This document shows, piece by piece, positions 10,145 to 24,000 of a stretch of 64,000 bases of DNA. Origin of the DNA: Monarcha castaneiventris obscurior (taxonomy: Eukaryota > Chordata > Aves > Passeriformes > Monarchidae); the NCBI GenBank assembly GCA_026261815.1, contig JAMPIT010000894.1, forward strand, positions 54,736,147 through 54,800,146, read 5' to 3'. Each line of letters begins with the position of its first letter. The stretch's first letter is position 1. Both the position numbers and the translations under genes were made by a program. The notes under the pieces were generated by a model. The model was given only the letters and a program-made list of their open reading frames with translations, was not told the DNA's origin and made no database searches.

Positions 10145-10735
10145 GCGGGGAAGCAGGAAAGCCGGGAGCAGCCCCGGGCTGGGCGCAGAGCTCGCAGCGC
10201 TCAGGAGCCATCCCCGGGCGGCCCGGCCTGGCGCGGAGCTCCGCTCACCGCGCTGCCCCCAGCTCTGCCTCCCTCCCCTCTTTCATTTTCCTCTAAAAGA
10301 TGAAAGAAGGAATGTCCTTTTTCGCTGCTTCTTCTCCTTCTCCAGAGCTGCTCCTGCTGCCGCCGCTGCTGGTTAATTGCACATTCAAGTGGAAAATTTT
10401 CGGGAGTCAGCAGAAACATTGTATCCAAAAAAGACAAAGTCGCAGTTACAGCAACACCGAGGAGATTGTCCCTGGAAAACTTCCTTTCGGTAGGAACCGC
10501 AGGGTTTTTTTTTTTTTTCCTTTTCTCGGCGAGGTTTCGAAGAGCTCCATCGCGCAGCTGTCCCCGGCGCTGGTGCGGAGGGCCGGTGGCAGCCTTTGTT
10601 CGCAGAGGAGCGCTTTCAAAGGAAGTGCACTTCCAAGGGGGAGGGAAAAGTTATACAGTGCGGCTTTTGTACCCAAATTAAAACAAAGCGGCCCCCTCCA
10701 CACAACCAAACAAAAACAGCGAGGCGAAATAAAGC

Positions 10736-10754
10736 GGGGGGGGGGGAGGGGGGG
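10736..10754 (+). repeat. G-run, possible G-quadruplex former
   Basis: Eleven G, one A, then seven G on the + strand, in the CpG-richer shoulder of the island and in predicted intron 1. Enough clustered G tracts for a G-quadruplex in DNA or nascent RNA. Structure is inferred from composition only. Confidence 0.6.
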
Positions 10755-13700
10755 AAATAATCTCTGTTTTCACCAAGTAAAAAAGTTTGCGCTCTTACCT
10801 CTGTTGAACGCGGTCCTAGTCGTGATTTTTTTCCCTCTTGAAATCTGTTTTAAGTTGAATGGTGTTACCAGTATAAAAATATTTATGAAACAATGAAATA
10901 CCAGCCACCCACGTTTCTCAGGAGAGTTGTTAACTTATTAGAAACAAGTGCCTGCCTTTGATATGAAGAAATGAAAAGTGACCTCCAGAAGTGCTGGAAA
11001 GTTAGGGAGCAGTTCTGCCCTGCGCTCTCTGAATGTAAATGGCTCCCAGTATTTTTTAACTGTTCCTTGTTGAACACCATCTAGGCAAGAAAGGCCAAGA
11101 AACATCAGATTGTACTGGTGTTTTCTGACTTGAAATAGCATTTATAAGAAATGTGAGCCGAAATGGCAGAGCCTCAGGGAGAAAAAGTACATATGCAGCT
11201 GTATTCCTGTATTAGCAGGAGCACATTTGCTTTCTCTTCGTGCTGATAAAGTTTAGAAATGCAATATTGGCAGTTAGCGGTTTTACAGAGCTGTCTGACC
11301 TGGGGAATGGCAAAGCTGGGAGCTGTATGGATAACATGCTGCTCTCCCTAGCTGCATGCTCAGTTATTATGCAGCACATCTAATATGGAAATCTCTGTGG
11401 GAATGCCTCTAACAGGAAAATTCATGTAAATAACTAAGTGCTACCTGCAATTGAATATGAAAACAAAAAATGATTATAATTACATTAATTTAAAATTATG
11501 TAGGATTCCTTTTACAACCCTAGATTGGGAATGTGTGTCTGTAATGTATGGTGTATTCTATCTCTATAAATAGTTGGGGAATACCATTACAGAATATTAG
11601 ATTGTACTGATGGTAAGATGGTGCTATTAAAAATGACACAGACCTGTATATTAAATTACTTCTGGGGGTGGGAGGGAAGCTGGCATGTTTGTTTGTATGT
11701 GAATATATATATTTTTATATACACACATACACACACATACATGCTTTATCTGGCAATAGAAATACAGGAATTAATACAGTGGATGTTCTTGAAAAACAAT
11801 ATTGAAGATTTTGTATTTGGGTCACATTCTGAAGTTGCAAGTTTTTAAAATCAACTTTTTGAAATTATTTTCATTAAGGGTAAACATTTAGAGGTGCATT
11901 TATTTTTTCACCTTCATTGTAAAACATGCCTTTTCACACTGCACTGGTGTTTAATTAGGTCATAAGGCGCTTTCTATACCAGCAGGGATAATTCTGCATT
12001 TTGTTTGCTCCCGGTATTTATCAGCTGACCAAGCAGAAATTTTAGATGCAAAGGATTTCTTTTAATATTTCTTCTTAGCAATCTAGAAATACCTTTGGAA
12101 AGTACTTTATTGCTAAACACCTTTGGTGTATTTTGAGCATCAATTCTGCGTATGCCGCTTTGGTGAAGTAAATATTATTGGCCTTTTCAGCCAGGGGAGT
12201 GTAACAACAGCTCCTGAGATTCAAATCATGGTTTTATATTCTCCAGTTTCTTAGTCAGTGCTGAGTGGGGTGCATGCGAGCGGTGAAGCAGAGGAAAAAT
12301 GTTGATTTGACAGGAGTCTTAGTAAAGACAGAGTGTGCTTAAAGGAGTTTTAATTAAACAGCTAGAAAAGAACAGCAGAAACTTAATTACGAAGTGGACC
12401 CGGCCGTGAGTGTCCAGCTGAGCAATGATAGCGTGTTGTGATGTGTGGGGATGTGTGAGCATGTGTGTAGTGTGTTTGGTGTGATTTGGAACCAGTGTTT
12501 TTTTGTTGCTGTTGCTGCTGGACGCTGTAGCGGTTTTCGATATCGTTAAAGTGGTTTCTAGGCTTTGTTTGTCCATGCCTGAAAAAGTTAAGTTCAGTTG
12601 AGTCACATGCAGAGGAAAAAAAAAAAGCATTTCTTCCTTCTTGCTGTTTAAGCTGCCTTTGTGATAATATTGTAAGCAAACTTTCAAGGTAAGGTACAGG
12701 CAATACAGGAATAAAAACTTCTGGTGCTATAGAGAAATACCGGCATCTTTCACTTCAAAAAAAGGGAAAGGTAAAAATATGCAGCCGTGTATTATGATAC
12801 AGCTGTCAGTTTTCAATCTGTAAAGTAGGATGGTTACGCTGTTGGAAGAATTTCACCAGAAGTAATCTGATTTTATTAGAAGGTGCCCAAAACATGGAGA
12901 TTTACTGTACAGTTCTGAATGTGTTTGGGAGAAGGTTTCCTTCAAACCTGTTTTGAGCACATGGTTTCTTACTGGATATACACCATGCATATATATACAT
13001 CACTCATTCTAGCTGGTATTCCTTCATGTAACTACTATTAACCCTGTACCCCTCCAGAGATGGTTTAAAAGCTATCTTTCTGTAGTGATGCCATTTATTT
13101 AAGAAGAAAATATTTGCTGGATCCAATCCTTACTCAGGTTAAAGTGACCAGGATGACTCATAGGAATAAACATTTGCTGGATCAAATACTCAGATATTTA
13201 CAGCATATGCTTTATGTACATGGTTAGTGTGGTATTTGATGTCTAAAGAAGGACATCTTTGATTTAAAAGAATATCGATTTGACACACTTACTTTTTCAA
13301 ATTTCTGCACGGGGCTTATGTTCTGCTTAACTTGTAATCTGCCTAAGACTTGAAGGCAAATTTCTATTAACAGCTGATCATTCATTCCATTCGGCCCCTT
13401 ATTCATAGCACATGCAAATATGAGGTGAGGGTTGACTTTCTAGAAATCTGGTCTAAATTCAGGTTAATTCCATCAACTTCATACAGCCTGTTGCTGGATT
13501 ACATTGGCTGTAATGAGGGTGTGAACTGGCCCTTTAAAAATGATTTTGAAGTCCCCAGTTCATCAGAGGGGCCTACCTTTTCATGAGAGAAATAGTCCTC
13601 GTTTCTGGGATTTGAGGTTTAATTACTGTTGTGTCGCCGTGTTGCGCTTTGCCGTTAGCGCTTGCCGCGAGCAGGGATGTTTTATGTTCCTAAACTGCAG

Positions 13701-15670
13701 TCTGTTTTACTATTAAAAAATTATTTGAATCCCAACAAAATTTTAGAACTTTCAGGAGGTAAATCATCTCCCTGAAAGTAAGGGCTGTTAGAGGGTTTGT
13801 GGCAGTTTGTGCAAGTGCTGTATAATTTAAATTGCATCCTGTGATATATGAACAGATTAATGGCATTATTTATTGTAAAGCCAACTGACTCTAAGCTATG
13901 CTGAAGACACAGTTTTAGAAGAAAAATCTCTGCAATAAATTCCCACTTTATGACCATATCTTGCTCTCTGTCCTTGGACAAAACTCCTTTTGACTTTTGC
14001 AAGTGGAACAAGGATAGAATAATATTTCCTGGAATAATTTTGTGTTTGGTTGTAATGATTGCTCATTTCCAAAACAGAAGAGAGTGAAAAGTTGCAGACT
14101 TAAGTCCTTTGAGGCAACAACTTCAAATCTGCTCCTCAGATCCATCACACAAAATTCAGCTAAGTGTTTTCTGATTTAATACAACAAACCTCTCCTTTTT
14201 GTATGAAAACCTGATCCCACTGCAATCACTGTGAGTTTTACCTTTTTATTGGTAAAGCCAAAATTTCTGTGTTGATGCAGATTCAGCAACTTTTGTACTG
14301 GATCAGGTTATTAATGTTCCACCGGAATTAAATTAATTTCAAAATACAGGGATTGAAGTCAAAATCCAGCTCCTGACAACTAATTGGAGATATTCTACCC
14401 AGGAAGTCTCAAAGAGTAGCCCATCATGTGCCTCATGCCCTCATTTGTTCGATGAATTTTTGCACATAGGTCCAGAATGCAGTGGAAATCCGCCGAGGGC
14501 GTGAAGGGTTTGCAGACACTTGCCCGGTTGGTGCAGGGCTGTGACCCCATTTCCTGCTCCCTCCAGCCTGTGCCTGGTTTCTCAGAGGCAGCCTGTTTTA
14601 GTTTGGCTCCTGTCCAGTTGGAGGTATCACCTACAACTTCTTGTTCTTTGTCTTCTCCTCACTGTTTACTGGAACAACGTGATTATTCCCCCTGCATCCC
14701 GCCGGACCTTTGCAGAGGCCTTCTTGGGTTTCTAGCTCTTTTTAGGTGCTCCCTAAACTGTCGGGTCAGTCAGTCTGTGTGGCAGCAGGAGCACATGAGC
14801 ACAGAATCCAAGTTTATTTGCTAGCAGGTCAGGAGGTAGAATGTGAAATCTCCATGTGCAGGGAGGGGGAAGGGAAGGAAAGTTTGGGATTATGTGTAAA
14901 ACTATTAAACTGCTATTGACTGGGAATCTAAAACAATGACGAGTGCTGTTGTTTTTACAGATACATGAACTGAAAACTGCTGCTAATGATGGGAAATGTT
15001 AATTATGTGAGAACATATTGAACTTATATTCTCTGGCATGAACTTTTTTAAATGCATCAACTGTGCTGCCTTTTATGCGCACAGCTTTCTAATTATCATA
15101 ATTCAGTACAGCTCTGGCTTTTGGAAAGAGTTCAAGTGCAATCTCAACTTAACATGAAAGGAGTTGTTTTTTTTTTAACTGAGAATGTTCAAGAACAATT
15201 TGAAAAGATAATCTAAAAATGCTACATACTTAGCTGGGTATAAGTCAGAAAATAAATATATTCCCATAACTGCCTATCAAAGCAGAATAGATTATTAGAA
15301 CAGAAAGTTATCTATTTTTCTCATTATGTCTTTCACACTCCTACAGAACACAGCTAAAAGCACATTTTCATAATTGAATATTATAGACAGATCTCTATAT
15401 TGATTGACAGTTTTTATTTTGTCAATTTTTAAAGTGATTGAGTAAATCACTGTGTTATGAAAAGATTTTTTTTTTTGTCCTCAAGTAGTAAGATTTAATT
15501 TTTTAAAATAAAGCAGGAAGACAACTTTCATGATACTTTTGTTATTAACTGAATGTGTTTCTGTAACATATTCAAGTCCCATTGCAAATGGTCCTTACTG
15601 GTCAGTTTCCCTTGTCTTTGTGGAGCTTGAGGGGGTTGTAAATATCAGGTCTTTCTAAAGCACTCAGAAG

Positions 15671-15740
15671 TGGTTTGGGTTTTATTTTTTGTTGGTAGTT
15701 TTGTTTTGGTTGTGTTGTGGTTGGTGTTTTTTTTTTTTTC
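15671..15740 (+). repeat. G/T low-complexity tract
   Basis: T-rich sequence broken by GG and GGG pairs (GGTTTGGGTTTTATTTTTTG type), ending in a 14-T run. Similar tracts occur at 16539-16590 and 59776-59860, and in complement (A with CC) at 40436-40497 and 44159-44207. Confidence 0.75.
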
Positions 15741-16538
15741 TCCTAAGAGAGAAAAGTAAATTTCATGTAACTTGCACTTGAATTGTCCTTTCAAAGATTT
15801 TTTTTTTTTTGTATGTGATCAAATTGCTGGTTTCCACATCACACACTCCCCCCCATTTTTTTTGTCTTTTCCGTTACTACAGTACACGCTACATTTCTGA
15901 AATGCAAAGAAAGCCCCAGTGAAACAAAATGACTTCATTTGAGCTGGCACTTAAGAGTAGAATTCACTTCCATAGTGCTGAAATAAAAGAAGCCAAGTGT
16001 TTTAAATAGCCACTCCCCTAGGCCAGAGTGTTTTTAGAAAAGCTCATTGTCTAGATTTGAGCTGTAGCAGTATGCCTGCCTCTGTTAAATCTCCTGATCC
16101 AGACAGCTCGATTTCTAAAGTCGACATCTGGTTTACTCTTTGTTCACCTGTTTAAAAAAAAAATGCAAATAGGCAAGTGTGCCATTGCCCTAGAGCTCTG
16201 CAAAAAAAATAAAAATGCTGTTGACAGTCTGTCAAATAGTGCTTCCAGTCTAAGACTGCAGTAGCCTATTGTTATGCCAGCAACAGGCAACAGAAGTTGT
16301 GGCACCATATGGCCAGTATATGCTTCAGATAAGCTATCTGTTAATTTAGCTTATCAGTAGTGTTTTGATATGCTTCGTGTTTGAATCGCCAACCAGTATG
16401 GCCTTGGGTATTTTTGGTGCCAAATTATTCCTTAACGTTATAGACATCACAATTATTCCCTTGGTGGAATCTCTCACCATTCATTCACCTCATGGTGCTG
16501 TGAACAGTGGTGCTTATTTTTGGAATTAGCTGGCATGG

Positions 16539-16590
16539 TTTGTTTGGGGTTTTTTTTGGTTTTTTTTTTTTGGTGGTTTTTTTTTTTTTT
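16539..16590 (+). repeat. G/T low-complexity tract
   Basis: Runs of 8-15 T separated by GG, GGTGG and GGGG. Same compositional class as the tract about 0.9 kb upstream. No retroelement body recognised beside it. Confidence 0.75.
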
Positions 16591-19500
16591 ACGTGGTTGT
16601 ATTTCTGTTGGGAGATTATAATTCAGGAATGACATTTTGGTTTTGAGGGGAGAAAATGTCAGAACAGACTTTGGAAGAAAAGGTAAATTCATAGAGGTTT
16701 AGGGGATTAAAGCTTTTGTTATGTGTATCTCAATTTTAAAAAACATAGTGACCTGGGACAATGATTAATGGGAGAAAGGAAATTTTATTCAGACTTAATC
16801 TATCACCACTATGAGTGCATACTTTTTTTTTTTGTCCTAAAGCTGGTTTACAGTTTAAAATAAAAAGGCAAAACTCTGTAAACAGTTTCATTTTCCACAT
16901 CCCTGGTTTTACCTTCGTTCTTTCAAAAAAAATTAACCTTTAAAACCAGTCATGTCCCTATATCTGCTGTCAGCTGATCCTTGAAGAGTTTTTCTTTTTC
17001 CTGCTTTTTCCACGATCAACTGAAAGCCTTGGAGAAGACTGGAAGATTCAATGGGAGTTCTTCATCTTCCCCCTACCCCTGCCTTTCTTTGGGAGCCATT
17101 ATTTTGTTGCGGGAGAAGTCTCCAGCCACAAATACAGTGTTCCATTCAGTGCCTCCGTGGTGTCCTTAGGGTCGGATCTGTGTTGCTCTCTGACCTTGCA
17201 GCACATTCCTCTGTCCCCTGCCCTACAGGCTCGGTCTCTCTGCTCCTTGCAGGGCACCACAGCTGTCCCTGGTTGCCAGGACCCTCCTTTTCCCTGGGAA
17301 CACACATAGTTGCTCTTGGTTAAGCTCTCCTGCCTTTGCATCGCTGTGATTTTTTCCTTTCCCTCCTTTTGCAATGCATCTTGCCAGCTCCTCCTTATCC
17401 CATCTCTTGAGCTGCTGCTCAGGGACGTGGTGTCACTGTGGGGTCCCTCTGCCCATCCCAGTTTCTGCTGCTTCCAGTCCTTCCTGGGTATTGAAAAAAA
17501 AGGGCCACTTGTGCTTGTCGTGCCTTTCATGTCCAGATCCTTAATGACCAAGAAAAGGACTAGATTCTCTCTCAAAGAAATTTACAGTCATCTTCTGAAT
17601 CTGTTTGCTGACACCACTTCTTTTAGCAATGAAAAGAAGTCAAAGAGAACTAAATTTTTCTCCTGTCCGTTTGGAACAGAGAAATATGGACAGTCTGAAC
17701 AGTGGCCATTCTTTACCATTTCACTGAAGTCCACCCAGATAAACTGCCTGGAAAAAGGCAGGAGCTGACACAGCACCCAGGGGCCAACTGGTGGGCAGTG
17801 AAGTGATGCTCCCACCCTTGCTGCTCTGCCTGAGCTGACATTGGCACCTGCAGAAAATGAGAAAGGCTTGACATCTTGCCTTGACTTGACATCTGAGGCT
17901 GCTAAAGGGCTTCTGGTTTCTCTGCAGAGACATGAAATGTGTGTGTCTGTCCACTTAGAGCTGGCTTGGGGGTCGCCCCAACTTTTAAATCTGTTTTGAA
18001 TTCAGATTTAGGGTTCAGGTCCATGATGTGACTCATGCAGTTTGGTGACAGTAGCATTTTTTGGCCTCTAGCTCGTTGCAGATTAGACCTGTGATTGCTC
18101 ATTCTGGTGTGTTTAGGGGCAAGGTAAGCAAAGACCCTGGGAAAGGAAGGGTATTGAGACTTTGAGCTCTCTGAGGCACGGGTGCATCTTCCCTGTGAGT
18201 TATTTCTGGGTGCTTAACGTGAGAGGCAATTTTCAGTTTGCTAATGTATCTAGTTACCACCCATAATGAGTATGGCTGTCTTTGGATTGATGGGCCCATT
18301 AAGTAACAAATCTATGTTTGTTTAGTACTATAAGATGCATCTTTCATATGGTTGTGGGGGTTATTTTGGTTAAACTTCAGCGCCTGTGAAGTTTTACTTT
18401 ATTTGGTATCTCCTTGACTTGGCTTTACTGGTGTTCTGTTGGTTTCAGCCACTGCTTTGTGATAGGAAATCCACAGCTCCAAATAATGTGCATTTTGCTC
18501 ACTAAATTGACCATTACTTATGCACAGTAATTTCTTGTTCTGCTTCTTGACATATTTACTATATGCTTACTGAGCAGCTGTAGATAAGCAGTTGAAGGGG
18601 CACATTTGAAAGACAGTTTTAAATATGCAGCTTCCTATACAGATTCACTTTAACCTCCAGCATTAGTAATAATTTTTGCTGGTAAAACAGTGACCCATAA
18701 ATAACTTTATCATCCAAAATCTCTAAAAACAATATGAAGAAGTCCAAAGGGTAGTAGAATTATTGTAGTTCTTGGTTGCTTGGAAAATTAACTAATATTC
18801 TGGCTTCTGAGATTTTGGAAACAAATTAAAGAACCCTTTTTTAGGTAGCAGGCTGCTTTTAATGGTTCTTCTGTATTAAGGAGAGTACAGTATTGTAGGT
18901 TATTTATTTCTGGGCATGCAGTACAGGGTGAAGAGCCTGCAATTCAGCTCGCAATGCCTCTGTGCCCTGAGGTAAACTCTATTTCACAAAGGGAATTTTG
19001 ATTATGGTCTACTGCTCTGTAGCATAGTGGAGGCTTCAAGGGGCAAGTGGTAAATGCTACCAAAGAAAAGCTGGATTGGAGCCACTGACGTCATCTAAGT
19101 AAATCTGCTGTAGGACTATAGCCATAAAATGACTGCCAGCCACGGAGCGCACTTTGGCCTTTTCTTGTCAAGTGTTTTAACTGCTGGTTTTTCCTTTGCT
19201 TTGCTTTTTTCTTTTCCTCCGAGCAAGATGCATTTTGTTTTCTTTTTTTTTTTTTTTTTCCCCCTTGTGCTAGTTGTGTGCAGGGTGAAATATAGGAATG
19301 CTAAGGTCCCCCTCCGTCCCTACCAGGCTGCACTGAGAGTGTGAGTGGCTGCAGCTTGCAGTTCAAAAATTAAAAAGTAAACCAGTACTTTTCCATACAT
19401 GAGCCTGGCAGAACTCAGCTTCCATCACCAGCTATTTTTTAGGTGCAAGAGCCTGGCAGTTCAAGTTACAGCATACTGATGAGATTTGTGTTGTAGGCAA

Positions 19501-20925
19501 AAAGCATTTTGATGCTCTGGAAGGTGTGCTTCCCTCTGGAGGAACTAAATGCATGAAGATGGCTGGGCTTGAATTCTGGATTAGCACAAAATGCAGGTGT
19601 GTGTGTCTGTGAGCACTTAAAAACAGTGTCAGTCATTGCTTTAGGATTGACCACGGTAGTTTCAGTCACTGCTGAAACAAAACTTTCCTGTTGTTACAAA
19701 CCAGCCAGTCTTTGATGGTACCTTCTGTACACAGCTACAGAAACCAGGTGTGTTAACAATGGTAGCTCTAGGATTCATTGATTAGGGTGTAGCAGTCCTA
19801 CCTGTACCTAAGGGTACATCTAAAAATGCATTGGTGTCCCAGCTGCTCTCCACTTGAATTTCAGCTGTGTCAGGACTGCAACGAAAGTACTCGAGTTTTT
19901 GTCAGTGGATTTTTAATTCGATGTCAACATTCTCTTGACATTAATTTCCAGGATGTTTAACACACCTTTTTTTTTTTTTTTTTTAAACAGAGCTCTCTGT
20001 AAAACACATTTATAATTATTAGCCTGTTTGTCCCATGACAATATTTGTTTGCTTGATTTATGCACTTTTTTTTTTTTACTTTAAAATAAAAATTAAGCAT
20101 CACTGGTTTTGAAGTTTGAGTCTTATGATCAGAAATATATTAAAACCAGTATCTTATCCATGAATCATTAGATGAGTCAGTTCCTGAAACCACTACAAGC
20201 CTCACAGTTCTTGGCTTGGGCTGAAAGCAGGAAATCCAGGCTTCAATAACTTCCTTTCCCAGTACTGGCTATAGCAGCGTTCGTGGTTAGTATATGCTGC
20301 TTTTGTAAGCAATAGGAAGATGTATGTCTGAGGAACAAAGGCACTCCAGTCAATTTGCTGAAACTGTTTATAATTTGTGGTCTTGATTTGAATGTCAGGA
20401 TGCATTGGCATATACTATGTTCTGTGCTGCAGTACGTTTTCCAGCAGTGATATTCAGCATGTGAAATAAAGGGAACACATTATGGCACAATTCTTGGACA
20501 AAACCCATCTAATCAGTTTTCCAGAAAACAGGAAGGTATTTCAGTGAAATCATCCAACTCCTGAAGGCTAATGGGAGTGAGAACTGAAGGCATAGGAGTA
20601 AATTTAAAATGTTTATTGAGCAGTTACTTTGTTTTATGCTTGTGCAACAAACTATTTTTGTTCTGTTTCAGTGCTCCAAAAGGGCTTGAAAAAAACCCAA
20701 TCCAAACTTGGAACTTATAAAATAAAAACACATGATTTGTTTTTCAGTCTCTTTTTTTTTTTTTTTTTGCAGTGAAAACTGTTTGCCTCCTCATAATCAA
20801 GGACACATTGATTGTCTCTATGTCAGTGGAGCATTGTTGGCTGTAGAATCTGTCCTTTAAACTTGGAGTGCCTGTATGCTCTGACATCTGTGCAAGGGGA
20901 TGCACTATTTACCTTTTTGAGCTAA

Positions 20926-20985
20926 TGGGGCCAGATTCAGGCTTGGTACAATGTTGGTCTTAATGTGTTTACACCTGGAAAGTGT
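20926..20985. repeat. Possible old MITE-like relic
   Basis: GGGGCCAGATTCAGGCTTGGT, followed by GTTTACACCTGG, resembles the ends of old near-palindromic amniote repeats that start with 'gggccagattct'. The match is short and from memory, so this is a weak call. Confidence 0.28.
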
Positions 20986-21029
20986 TCAACCCTTTATGCT
21001 TTTCTTAAATATTATGAAAGATAGTTTGG

Positions 21030-21076
21030 TATCTTGTACCAAATTTGTATTGGTAGATACAAGATACAAGATACAA
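21030..21076. repeat. Three-copy GATACAA array with an inverted upstream arm
   Basis: GATACAA is repeated three times in tandem at 21056-21076. Upstream at 21030-21038 lies TATCTTGTA, the exact reverse complement of TACAAGATA, which occurs in two registers within the array (21058-21066 and 21065-21073). The arm can therefore pair with the array in more than one register. Confidence 0.8.
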
Positions 21077-24000
21077 GATTTGGTATTTCTGTATTTGGTT
21101 AATTTAACTCTCTAATTAATTCGCAGCACATAAAAGCCAAACCCACCTTCTTTAATTATTTGTTTTATTCTTCCCTCCAAAACATCTTTGTTTTTAACAA
21201 ACCATGAAGAGGAAGAGTATTGAGAGATAAATTAGTAGATATTTCATTAAAAAAGAAGCAATTTTGACAGGGTTAGTTAAACTCTGTATGCAGTATTGAT
21301 TAAAAACAAATACAGAGCTCTTCATTTAAGCAGGCAGAATGGTTGCTGCACATTAGGCAGCCCCTTCTTTTGCATCAGATAACGTGTGAAATGGCTTTAA
21401 TAAAGCAAGCTGAAAGTTGGATCCTCTGAGCTGGTGCCATTCCATGCTGGTGAGTTGGCCTGGGTGTGATGGTGGGTGCTCAGAGAGTTCTGGAGCCAAA
21501 GGGCTGGCACAGCTGATCCCATGCTGCTCTCCATGCTGGGGTCAGGTGTTTGTCCAGCAGGACAGCAGAGGATTGGGCTGGGGCAGAGAGGAGGGAACAC
21601 AGACCACCTTGAAGGCAGCTGGGTGCTGGGATCCCTTCCATGTGGAGACTGGTATCCATAACAGAGACTTTTGCCACCTCTTGCCGCTCTGTGCAACTCC
21701 ATGCCCATGGGAAAGACCTGGAGAGGGTCAGGCAATGACATTGGAGCCTTGGAGGGACTGTTTGTGAGGTTGCCCTTGGGGGAGAGGCAGAGGGTGTCCC
21801 CTCCTGACTGTCAGGTTTGTGTCAGCACAGTTTTCACAGCACTTTTCCTACAGCTCATGGCATGCTCTTTGCCCCCACAGCAGGGCTGGTAGCATCCCTC
21901 CAGGGAGAGCCCACTACATGTGTTTTATCAGAATGATGCTGTGCTCAGCTGGGTTGTTGGGACTGCTTTGTTGAATTTGAGGGACCAGGACTTCTTAAAA
22001 ATATTTAGAGGGATGCTAGTGGACCATAAAGGTGCAGAGAGTGTTTAAAGAAATCAAAACCAGCACCAAAGTGCTCCATGACTGCAATTCTCAGCACCAG
22101 CTTCTCTGGTACAGGATGTTTGTAGTGATCTCCAAGTGCCTCTTGCTCTGCTTCTGAGGATGAGGTTTTATGTGAGGCTGAGGAGTCAGTGCAGAGTCAC
22201 ATCCCAGACACGCAGAGGTCTGTGCCATGGGGCCTGTGCAGTGCAGAACCTCATGTGAGCAGGGTGGCCTGGGCTTGGCTCGTGTAGCCAAATAAACATG
22301 AGACTGTTTTGGAGGCAGCCTGGCCCGTCTCAGCCTTCCTTCCCTGTCACGTTCAGAGAAGGAGCATCTCTTCCTCTGGAAGATGCTTGCATCCCTGAAG
22401 GAGGATCCTGGGGAGGCCTGCATCATTCCTTCCTTTCTCTGGGCTACTTCAAGTGGTGCTTGAGTCCCAGATGCTGTGCTGGAGCACCAGCTGTTTGTGC
22501 AGGCAGGAGAAGCAGCCTCGCTCAGGTGTGTCCCCTCTGCCACGGGGAAACAGATGCTGCTGCTCCAGGGATTGCAGTGTTCTGCATCACACCACCCATT
22601 GTGGATTTAACTTACTGCATTGTAATTAACTTCTTGTAATAACAATAATTATAATAATTAACTTACTACAATAACAAGGATGTTCTTCCCGCTGCTTCTG
22701 CTTGCTGATTTTGGGACAGAAATCTGACTTCTTTCCTGTTTTCTGTTAAAGGGAAAATGTAAGCACTCGAGCAGTGGAGAATAGCAGTGGCTTTTCACAG
22801 CATCAAAGCAAACCTAAAAAGCATTGTTCCTGTTTGTGATCATAAGAAGTGCAATTTTCTATTAATTAATGTTAAACAACAGATTGTTTAAGAACAAAGG
22901 GAAAAACCTTCAAGTGGAATAAGCATCTAAAGTTTAGGAAGAGGTTCTAGTTGTGCTTGATTTAATTTTTTCCCCTTGCAAAGAAATGTAAATGATTTAA
23001 TATTGCTTTTCTAGTTGAACAGTCCTGAATATGGGAATTGTAATGCATAAGATCTGGAGATACATTTTGATCAAGTTCATACGCTTTAAATGTGTATGAA
23101 CTGAACATCCTTGTGTTGCTATCGATCAGAGAGATGTCCTGTTGCTCTAATGTGGATTTTGGTTTTGGATTAGAAGCCTGGGGCTTTGAATTGCTTGCTG
23201 TCTGTACACCAAGTCATCAGTGGCTAGTGATTGATTCATTAATTAAAATCAATTTAAATGGATTTGTAAGCCTCATGTAACAGATTATCTTATTAACAGC
23301 ATGAGGAAGGCACTGTGATCTGCAAGGAATGTGTCGCTTTTGACAAAATATAGCACGATTTTATGGGAGAATTTAATGACTTGCTGTTGCTGTAAGTGAT
23401 CTATGCAAATGGAAGAACCTCGCTTAAATGCTACATTAAACAGACTCTTCCTGTTGAGCATGTCTTCTCTTTTTAAACCTCCTCCAAAATACTTGACTTT
23501 AATTGTATATGTGTGTGTTCCTGTACATATTCATGGTCACAATGACATGCTAAGTATTGTCACGTTTCTGAAATATTCTGATCTTGGATATTCTTTTTTT
23601 CTGTAACACCTCCCTTATCCTATTTAAAAATATCCACAATGAGAAAAATGATTTTCTAAATTACTGAAAACAAAAATGACAGGAAGAACATGTAACACTG
23701 TTTGATCCATGCTCTGCCTGCTCAGCAGTGCTGTCTGGAGGAGACACTTCAGACAGCTGGAGGGGCCAGGCGGGCAGAGGGGACTTCTGGCAGAAGTGAA
23801 AGTGTTGAAGAGGTGGCAATAAAAGCTTTCCTGGCTGGGAGAGGGGAGGCTTGTCTGTCATCTTTGCATTCATTTTGTAACTTCTTTTTTACATCAGGCT
23901 GTATAGCAAGTCATTGTAGGCACCTATATGTGTGTTAGGCCTCAAGAATATCTAAGCCAAGGTGTCAGCTAAATCAATAGGTATGTTGAATTTAGTTTCA

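Larger units (their letters stand above)
9100..10270. promoter_or_regulatory. TEAD1: CpG island, probable TEAD1 promoter
   Basis: An abrupt change from AT-rich flanks to very GC- and CpG-dense DNA, densest from about 9170 to 10080, with many GC boxes (GGGGCGG / CCCCGCCC, for example around 9362-9395 and 9649-9672). Inside it are a CATTCC cluster, TATA/MEF2/CArG-like boxes, a strong + strand splice donor at 9730/9731 and an AP-1 consensus. It is the only strong island in the window and lies upstream of the TEAD1 coding exon on the same strand, so I infer it is the TEAD1 promoter. The link is by position only, because no transcript joins them here. A divergent minus-strand transcript from the same island is possible. 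Confidence 0.8.

Noticed and set aside
10300..10896. 198-codon ATG-initiated open frame just downstream of the CpG island
   Set aside because: It crosses homopolymer runs (poly-Phe from T runs, G-run near its 3' part), has no recognised motif and lies in predicted intron 1. It was considered as an alternative first coding exon, but there is no suitable donor or TEAD1-compatible sequence.
19780..19860. Sequence 'CTAAGGGTACATCTAAA' resembling the end of a hAT-type MITE
   Set aside because: Only one short word matches. No second terminal repeat or target-site duplication was found.
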